The notes under the pieces are model-generated. The model was not told where the DNA came from. It searched no databases and worked only from the letters and a program-made list of their open reading frames with translations. Source: GW2011-AR15 sp964428335 (lineage in GTDB: Archaea; Nanobdellota; Nanobdellia; Woesearchaeales; GW2011-AR15). Taken from it: 64,000 nt of DNA. The position numbers were made by a program, and so were the translations under genes. The stretch is taken from assembly GCA_964428335.1 (NCBI GenBank), contig CAYRXW010000001.1:268449-332448 (forward strand), read 5' to 3'. Below, in pieces: positions 58,471 to 64,000 of the stretch (the stretch's first letter is position 1; the number at the start of each line of letters is the position of its first letter).

Positions 58471-59691
58471 TCACCTGCTCTTTTTAATCTGGTAAATATC
58501 TCTTGATAATTGATTCCTTATATCTGTAGGCACATTGATATAAGTAACAGCTATATGCAAAACACTTTCAAATTTTTCTGAATATATTTTCATTAAATCT
58601 GCAAGGTCTTTTTCTGTTTTTAAGTTTTCAGGAACAAATACAATATTTTTTTTGTCTGCTATAAATTTTCCTCCAATTATTCTTTGGAAATACTCACAGA
58701 ATTCAGCAGTTTCACTTGCAGGAGCACCACTCTTTTCATTCACACTAATAGTAGTTTTGTCAAAAATATTAACAGTAACTCTTTCAAAAGGCTTTCCAGT
58801 CATTGCCTCCCTAAAATTATGCTGTATCATATATTCGTTCCCCTTATAGCTTACAAATATGGTTGAATTAACAAGACATTCATCAGGAATTGGAGTTCTA
58901 ATCAGCTCATCTACTGCTTCAACCACATTAGCTGAAAAGTAGTAGACATGGGTTTCTCTTGAAACTAAATTATCAGCAGCCTTAAGAAAATTTAAAAAAC
59001 TTGATTTTATGAAATAAGCAGACCCTTCATTAGTAAATTCATAAAAATTTCTTGTTATCATCTGTAAAAAATCCATGCTGTCTTCTTCCAATGCCCTTCC
59101 TCTAAGTTTTACACCTTCTCCTTCGTAATCAGCAACAAGTAAATAAGGTACCTTGCCATTTTCTTCCAATAAACTTAATAATTCACTAAATTGCGTTTTT
59201 TCATACAATTCAATATTGCTTAAAGTAACAAGATTTTCACCTAAACTCTTAGAGCAGGCAACAATGCAGCTTGCGGCACTAGTTTGCCCAATTTCCGGAA
59301 TGCCACTATTAAATCCTGTTTGGGTGAAGTGATAGAACGCTTTTTCAGTTTCTTCAGGTTTTGTAAAATAACTCACTATCTTTTCTCCAAATATCTTTCT
59401 TGCAATGTTTGTTAAGTTTTTCCTATCCAGATATCTTTTTATTTCTTTAAATGCCAAAGATTCATCAAAACCTTCATTGCTAAAACTCATCTCAAAAGCA
59501 GGAACATAAAATTCTTTTGCAGAGGCAGTAGCAACACCTATTATTCGTATAGACTCTTCAGAATTATATATGAAACACTGATATTGTGGAAGAATTTTTG
59601 AAATCTCATTATCTACTTGAGAAACATTTTCTGAGTTGATTAATTTCTCTATTAAATCAGCTATTTCATGATTGGTTTGAGGACTGGTCAT
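58471..59691 (-). CDS. Hypothetical protein
   Basis: 406 residues from the ATG at 59691, supported by AAAGGTG 5 nt upstream; the frame extends 15 codons further without such a site. Soluble, alpha/beta, with IEKLINSENVSQVDNEISKI near the start and VPENLKTEKDLADLMKIYSE near the end. No motif is recognised. It diverges from the AbrB-PhoU gene across 118 nt of nearly pure A/T. Confidence 0.55.
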   Translation of the reverse strand: MTSPQTNHEIADLIEKLINSENVSQVDNEISKILPQYQCFIYNSEESIRIIGVATASAKEFYVPAFEMSFSNEGFDESLAFKEIKRYLDRKNLTNIARKIFGEKIVSYFTKPEETEKAFYHFTQTGFNSGIPEIGQTSAASCIVACSKSLGENLVTLSNIELYEKTQFSELLSLLEENGKVPYLLVADYEGEGVKLRGRALEEDSMDFLQMITRNFYEFTNEGSAYFIKSSFLNFLKAADNLVSRETHVYYFSANVVEAVDELIRTPIPDECLVNSTIFVSYKGNEYMIQHNFREAMTGKPFERVTVNIFDKTTISVNEKSGAPASETAEFCEYFQRIIGGKFIADKKNIVFVPENLKTEKDLADLMKIYSEKFESVLHIAVTYINVPTDIRNQLSRDIYQIKKSR

Positions 59692-59809
59692 TTTTTCACC
59701 TTTATATCTATTTTTGTTATTATTTGGTGACAACAAAATATATATAAATATTATCTATAAAGTATATATATTAATATAAATTATTTATAATAAATATAAG
59801 GATTAGAAA
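59692..59809. other. AT-rich divergent intergenic region
   Basis: 118 nt, made almost wholly of TATAAATATTATATATA-like DNA between the divergent genes at 58471 and 59810. TATA boxes for both directions can be drawn in several places. No specific operator or RNA structure is visible. Confidence 0.4.
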
Positions 59810-60697
59810 ATGAAAAGAAAGCTAATTGAGCTCGGAGGTTCCTTATTTGTCAGCCTTCCCAGTAAATATATCCAAAAATTCAGCCTAAAAAAAGGCCATG
59901 AAGTAGAGATTGAAGTCAAAGATTCTTATCTTGAGGTTTCCACATCGCCAATTACAGATGAATTAGTTAGGGAAATTGACATTTCAAATAATCAAAATAT
60001 AGGCAAAAGATATGTCACAGCGCTTTACAGGAAAGGCGTAGATCATCTGAAAATAAGTTATGAAGGGTTAGGAAACCTAAGCAAGGTAAAAGACATAATC
60101 TCCACTAATACCATAGGATATGAAGTAATAAACGAAGATGCAAAACTTATTGAAATCAAGGATTACTCTACTCGTGATTCTACAGAATTCAATAACCTGG
60201 TAAGAAGGCTATGGCTAATAATCCAGGATAATGCAAAAGATCTCATAACAGCTTTAGAGACAGGAAACAAGGAACTCCTAAATCTAATTATTTCAAGGGA
60301 TAAAGAAGTGAACAAATTTTCAAATTACTGTTCAAGGCAGGTTTTCAAAGGAACATTGCCAAGCTTTACAAATTCTGTTGCAATGTATAACCTCCTGAGA
60401 AACATGGAATCTGTCTCTGATTGCATAAAGGAGTATGCTCAAAATTTGCTGGAAAATAATCTTATGAAAAAACAAGGAATAGATTATGTTAAACGTGCAG
60501 TTGAAGTTTTAAGGACTCAATATTCCGTCTATTATGAATTTTCACTTTCAAAGCTTGACAAATGCGCGCAGGAAGTGAGAAAAATTGAAGCTGAAATTAA
60601 GGTAGATAAAATGGATTTTAGATTTGCATTATATCTGATAACCTTTCTTAAGAAACTTGATGAGATGTCTTCTAATTTACTTGAAATCGTCAAGTGA
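59810..60697 (+). CDS. AbrB-domain PhoU-like regulator
   Basis: 295 residues. The N-terminal swapped-hairpin AbrB domain (MKRKLIELGGSLFVSLPSKY, FSLKKGHEVEIEV) is followed by a PhoU-like helical domain (about 125-295; RRLWLIIQDNAKDLITALET and MYNLLRNMESVSDCIKEYAQ). Archaeal proteins of this build act as phosphate-uptake regulators. No pst genes are in the window. Its 3' end overlaps the convergent 691-residue gene by 21 nt. Confidence 0.82.
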   Translation: MKRKLIELGGSLFVSLPSKYIQKFSLKKGHEVEIEVKDSYLEVSTSPITDELVREIDISNNQNIGKRYVTALYRKGVDHLKISYEGLGNLSKVKDIISTNTIGYEVINEDAKLIEIKDYSTRDSTEFNNLVRRLWLIIQDNAKDLITALETGNKELLNLIISRDKEVNKFSNYCSRQVFKGTLPSFTNSVAMYNLLRNMESVSDCIKEYAQNLLENNLMKKQGIDYVKRAVEVLRTQYSVYYEFSLSKLDKCAQEVRKIEAEIKVDKMDFRFALYLITFLKKLDEMSSNLLEIVK

Positions 60698-62752
60698 TTT
60701 TCCATGTATCTCTTTTAGGAAACTATTATATCTCCTTAATCCGTTTTCAAAATCCATTTTTGTCAGTAAAAGAAAGCCAGACAAATCTTTATAGTCCCTT
60801 CTAACTATATAATTATTAGTATCTAATGTTCTTTTTAACTGCTTAATCATAGCATTGTTTGGCATTTCAGGAAGCAGCATAAGATAAGTTACGAGAGTTT
60901 TGGTATATGATTCAATCCTGGTAAAATAATTATCACTCTTTGCAAAATCAGTACATTTTAAGTATAATTCAAGTCCTGATGAAACAAACTTCTCAAACAT
61001 AAAAATCGATTTATCCCAGATATCAGAATCGAAAACTGTCACTTCAGGCAGGAAGTTTTCGAAATAAGGCTGTGAATGATTAACTATGAAGATATCATCC
61101 TTGACACCTATAGCGGACCTTGAAGACCTATATATCTCCCGCATATTTTTCCTGACCCTTTTTTCGTGGTCGTCCGAAAGCCTGCTTAGGTTTCTGGCAG
61201 CGTTCCAGTATGTAACTTTTTTATCGCTTTCTTCTGAACCACTTAAGCTTCTGTACTCCTTCTCCATCCAGTCAATGACTTCAAATGCCAAATTTTGCAG
61301 AGTTTTGAATTTTTCACTCTCGCCAGCTAGCTGCAGGAATTCACATGATTCAAGAAACCTTTCAGCAGACATAAGCACATAAGGGATGTCATCCATGAAA
61401 AGATTGCTCTCTTCAAAATTGTTTATATAATAATTAATAAGATGATACAATTTTCCAAAGGAAGACATGAAAATTGTAATAGGTGTCTGAGAATAATCAA
61501 TCACTGGATTGTATGCTAATCCAAAATTCCTGAGCCATTCATGCCTGCTTACTCTGTCTTCATCAATATCCCATGCATGAAGCGAATCCAGGATTGTTGT
61601 TTTATCAAGCTTTGAGTCGCATAGGTTGTATGCAAATGAAAATAAATATGGCGCACGTATTGGGCTTCTGCTTGCAAGGCTTGTTGATTCCAATTTTGCA
61701 GAAATGCTAGATATATCTCTTTTATATGCTGTTTCATATTCTCCAACAGAATCAAGGTCGGCAATTGCGAATGCATCCCTTATTAGCTTTGCAAATGATT
61801 TCGGATTCTTTATCAGCCTGAAAGCCAATTGAGAATAAGAAATATTCTCCTTTCCTAGCTTCATGTTTAATGATCTTCCAAGTTTTTCGTAATTGACAAA
61901 ACAATTAGTAGCGTCAGGATCTATATTTACAGCAAACGACGTCTTTTCCAGATTCCTGCTATGCTGGTGTACAAGTTCAGAAACATCAGAAAGGCTATAA
62001 GACTCAATTGACAAAGCCATAAAAAGATTTTGAACTCTTTTCAGGAAATGGTCATATTCTAAGTCTAATTCTATCCTTACCTTATCTTTTGCTAAAGCAT
62101 CATCAATTATCTGTGCTCCTTTGATAGCATAAAACATCCTCAAATGATCTATCTCTTTTGCCAATATCTGGAAAGCTTCATATTCTTTTGTTCCCTCAAT
62201 GCTAAACTTTTCATTTTGTTCTTTTATGCTGCTAAGAAACTTATCTATCCTTACCCCATTAATTTCGGTTGTTAAAAAAATACTCCTTTCTTTTGAATTC
62301 CCAACCCAGCCCAAAAGAGCATAAGCTAAACTCAGATCGCTTTCTTCTACGGCTGTAGAAATCTTATGCTCAATGTATGAGCCTGTTCCAACTTTTGCAT
62401 AGATAGGGGCTGCTTTTAGATGAATTGGAATTTTCTCTCCATCATAGCTTTCTACAAGGACTATAGGCCTTAATGAATAGATTTTTGTATCTCTTATCCT
62501 GACACGAATAGGTTCAATCTCAAAACTGACTTTCTCGATTTTATCATCAAGGAAAGCAACTTCTTCTATTACTCTTTTTATGTAGCTTTTCAGGCCTGTA
62601 TTTTCTCCAAGGTTCAGATTTATTTTATAGTTGGCAATAGAAGATAATTCTTCTTCAAGTATTTTTTCAAGTTCCTTTTGTTTAGGTCCATTATTAGACT
62701 TACGTCTAGAAAAAAGCCAAGGCAAGGTAAAATTTTGCCAGTAAATTGTCAT
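60677..62752 (-). CDS. Large hypothetical protein (691 residues)
   Basis: 691 residues, mostly helical with a beta-containing N-terminal 130-150 residues (KVSFEIEPIRVRIRDTKIYS and RPIVLVESYDGEKIPIHLKA). No membrane segments, signal peptide or catalytic motif are seen. Repeated helices in the second half suggest a TPR- or HEAT-like scaffold, but no repeat consensus is clear. Placement next to the AbrB-PhoU gene on the other strand gives no functional hint. Confidence 0.6.
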   Translation of the reverse strand: MTIYWQNFTLPWLFSRRKSNNGPKQKELEKILEEELSSIANYKINLNLGENTGLKSYIKRVIEEVAFLDDKIEKVSFEIEPIRVRIRDTKIYSLRPIVLVESYDGEKIPIHLKAAPIYAKVGTGSYIEHKISTAVEESDLSLAYALLGWVGNSKERSIFLTTEINGVRIDKFLSSIKEQNEKFSIEGTKEYEAFQILAKEIDHLRMFYAIKGAQIIDDALAKDKVRIELDLEYDHFLKRVQNLFMALSIESYSLSDVSELVHQHSRNLEKTSFAVNIDPDATNCFVNYEKLGRSLNMKLGKENISYSQLAFRLIKNPKSFAKLIRDAFAIADLDSVGEYETAYKRDISSISAKLESTSLASRSPIRAPYLFSFAYNLCDSKLDKTTILDSLHAWDIDEDRVSRHEWLRNFGLAYNPVIDYSQTPITIFMSSFGKLYHLINYYINNFEESNLFMDDIPYVLMSAERFLESCEFLQLAGESEKFKTLQNLAFEVIDWMEKEYRSLSGSEESDKKVTYWNAARNLSRLSDDHEKRVRKNMREIYRSSRSAIGVKDDIFIVNHSQPYFENFLPEVTVFDSDIWDKSIFMFEKFVSSGLELYLKCTDFAKSDNYFTRIESYTKTLVTYLMLLPEMPNNAMIKQLKRTLDTNNYIVRRDYKDLSGFLLLTKMDFENGLRRYNSFLKEIHGKSLDDFK

Positions 62753-62800
62753 TACTGTTAAATAATAATTTGCAATTTATAAATATTATTATTTTTATTA

Positions 62801-62838
62801 CTAAATAGTGGTTAATTTGAAAAAGTTTTTATATAAGC
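62801..62838 (+). promoter_or_regulatory. Shared promoter element A, copy 2 (before the gene at 62856)
   Basis: Contains the same 23-mer as at 31704 (62806-62828), preceded by ACTAAA instead of ACTATT, followed by TATA-like TTTTTATATAA. The ATG is about 25 nt downstream, so the mRNA should be leaderless. Confidence 0.6.
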
Positions 62839-62855
62839 TGTATTCCTAGCGAGTT

Positions 62856-63371
62856 ATGGAAACCACTGAAAGTTCACTTTTTGCAGCGTTCAGCTTAAAA
62901 AGTGTCATTTTTGCTTCTTTGATTGGAATCAGCGTGCTGTTTTTGAGCAAACCTGTATTTTTTGTGATTCTTTTCATATCCTTAGATCTCCTAAATTCCC
63001 TGATAGAAAATACTCTTAAAATCGATAAGTCCTTAATACACCCGATGGAATTTTTTATTTTCCTTGCAAGCTACAAATACGGGATGTTCTCTGGGATAAT
63101 ATTGCTTTTTGCATATATCTTTATCAGGATATTTACCTTTGACTTCAGCCTAAATAAGCTAAAAAAATCACTTTTTATGGTATTTAACACAATAGCTCTT
63201 GCAAACCTGAACTCATTCCCTTTTGCTTTTATTTCGATACCTTTGTACTTAGGAAGGTATCTAATAGAATTTGTATTATTCGGAAAGCTTGAGGCTGCAA
63301 CGCTAATACGGATACCCCTAATGATTATGCTGCTGCTGGTTTTCGGACCGTATATACTTGCACTCATGTAA
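62856..63371 (+). CDS. Hypothetical integral membrane protein sharing promoter element A
   Basis: 171 residues with five or six membrane helices, including SVIFASLIGISVLFLSKPVF, YGMFSGIILLFAYIFIRIF and LIRIPLMIMLLLVFGPYIL. No family is recognised; the overall build recalls small MreD/RodA-adjacent membrane proteins, but without a motif. Its promoter matches the unknown soluble protein at 31755. Confidence 0.6.
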   Translation: METTESSLFAAFSLKSVIFASLIGISVLFLSKPVFFVILFISLDLLNSLIENTLKIDKSLIHPMEFFIFLASYKYGMFSGIILLFAYIFIRIFTFDFSLNKLKKSLFMVFNTIALANLNSFPFAFISIPLYLGRYLIEFVLFGKLEAATLIRIPLMIMLLLVFGPYILALM

Positions 63372-63387
63372 ATTTTGATACTGAAAC

Positions 63388-64000
63388 ATGGATATAGAAA
63401 CACACGAAGTGGACACTGTAGAAAAGCAATCCTCACTTTTAGCTCCGATATCAATTTCTACCTTTAGTCCAGGAAGCAATTCAATCAGTGATAGGATATT
63501 TGCCTGTCCCACTCCAGGCGTTGCACCAGGTCTCAAGATGGTGCACTATGCAATAAACAATTTTGATAGTGATATGCAAAAGGCAAAGCTTGGATTCTCC
63601 AGAAGATATGGATCTGAAGAATTTGCAGAGATGGTCCTTTACCTTAAGCGTGAAGGAATGCTTGGACCTATAAGTTTTGAGATCGGATGCGGGATAAGGC
63701 CTGCAACCAATGATTTGGCAATACCTGATTTTTATCTGGTTGATTGGCTGGGAAAGATGGATAAAAAATATGGCCATGCAGCAGAGATGATTGCTCAAGG
63801 CAAACAGCTCATATGTGTTCCTAGCGGGGTTACAAGAATTTTAATGGATAAAGAGGCTATCAATTTCCTGGCAGAGCTGCAGGATAATCCAATTATTTTT
63901 CAGGCAGATCTGGAGTGGATCATACCTAAAATGACATTTGAGCACTTTCTTTATAAAGAAATAGAGAGGGATATGGAAAGAACTTATCTAAAGGGATATG
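63388..64000 (+). CDS. Hypothetical protein, 5' part (runs off the window), possibly SAM-binding
   Basis: The frame opens at ATG 63388 and is still open at the right edge, giving 204 residues so far. The N-terminal 30 residues are low complexity. FSRRYGSEEFAEMVLYLKRE is followed by GPISFEIGCGIRPATNDLAI and then FYLVDWLGKM; E-I-G-C-G-x-R-P followed by an acidic strand end is like SAM motif I and II of class I methyltransferases. This is tentative. It begins 16 nt after the membrane protein stop and is probably co-transcribed. Confidence 0.6.
   Translation, partial: MDIETHEVDTVEKQSSLLAPISISTFSPGSNSISDRIFACPTPGVAPGLKMVHYAINNFDSDMQKAKLGFSRRYGSEEFAEMVLYLKREGMLGPISFEIGCGIRPATNDLAIPDFYLVDWLGKMDKKYGHAAEMIAQGKQLICVPSGVTRILMDKEAINFLAELQDNPIIFQADLEWIIPKMTFEHFLYKEIERDMERTYLKGY

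Noticed and set aside
1..64000. CRISPR arrays, tRNA and rRNA genes
   Set aside because: No regularly spaced repeats and no tRNA T-loop/acceptor arrangement were found; a GGTTCAAATCC-like string at about 47110 lies inside the DUF1428 coding sequence without a cloverleaf.

Overview
The window reads as a piece of an archaeal chromosome, most likely from a small-genome DPANN lineage such as Woesearchaeota or Pacearchaeota (inference from gene content; no marker tree could be built). Evidence for Archaea is direct: an archaeal RNA polymerase/ribosomal cluster (PIN-domain protein, Rpo7/RpoE', Spt4, S24e, S27ae), an L1-L10(P0)-L12(P1) operon, an archaeal-type TrmI, TATA boxes 20-30 nt before many start codons (leaderless genes) mixed with GGAGG or AGGTG ribosome binding sites, and many AGG/AGA arginine codons in AT-rich DNA. 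No tRNA, rRNA, CRISPR array or insertion sequence was seen.

Layout. 1-5.8 kb: surface and redox genes, including an operon for ferredoxin, FAD/NAD(P) reductase, ApbE-type flavin transferase and a bis-haem ferric-reductase/NOX-type membrane protein, then a membrane-anchored JAMM protease. 5.6-12 kb: L-lactate dehydrogenase and a complete four-subunit cytosolic NiFe hydrogenase (group 3b/sulfhydrogenase type) with its maturation protease; hypA and hypC lie at 21 kb. Together these suggest fermentative disposal of reductant as lactate or H2. 12-21 kb: transporters (EamA, SulP), lipoprotein, cupredoxin, SDR and acidic secreted proteins. 21-32 kb: UvrD-like helicase, a BatA/VWA membrane operon, an FHA protein, TrmI. 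32-42 kb: small membrane genes, the transcription/translation clusters and a PP2C-like phosphatase. 42.5-46.6 kb: an AT-rich accessory island (DUF2080 regulator, D12-class DNA adenine methylase, MORC-like GHKL ATPase, then a long structured leader before two unknown genes). 46.7-50.7 kb: an ArsR-led operon of bacterial flavour (tandem AHSA1, frameshifted DUF1697, VOC proteins, DUF1428, DoxX). 51-64 kb: CorA, MarC, a Kef-type antiporter, MoxR-DUF58, and several uncharacterised genes, ending in a gene cut by the window edge.

The strongest leads for something undescribed are: (i) two overlapping mini-ORFs filling the hydD-hydA gap, the second repeating the first 13 residues of HydA with nine synonymous and no amino acid changes; (ii) the split NOX-like electron-transfer operon with a leaderless ApbE and no standard flavinylation motif in view; (iii) the DUF2080/methylase/MORC-like cassette; (iv) the start-stop element plus GC-rich folded leader at 45.7 kb. 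Operator-like palindromes were found at the hydrogenase promoter, between the cupredoxin and SDR genes, and at the DUF2080 start.

Protein family names come from motif recognition, not from database searches. Start codons were chosen by ribosome binding sites, promoter distance or family N-termini where the evidence allowed.
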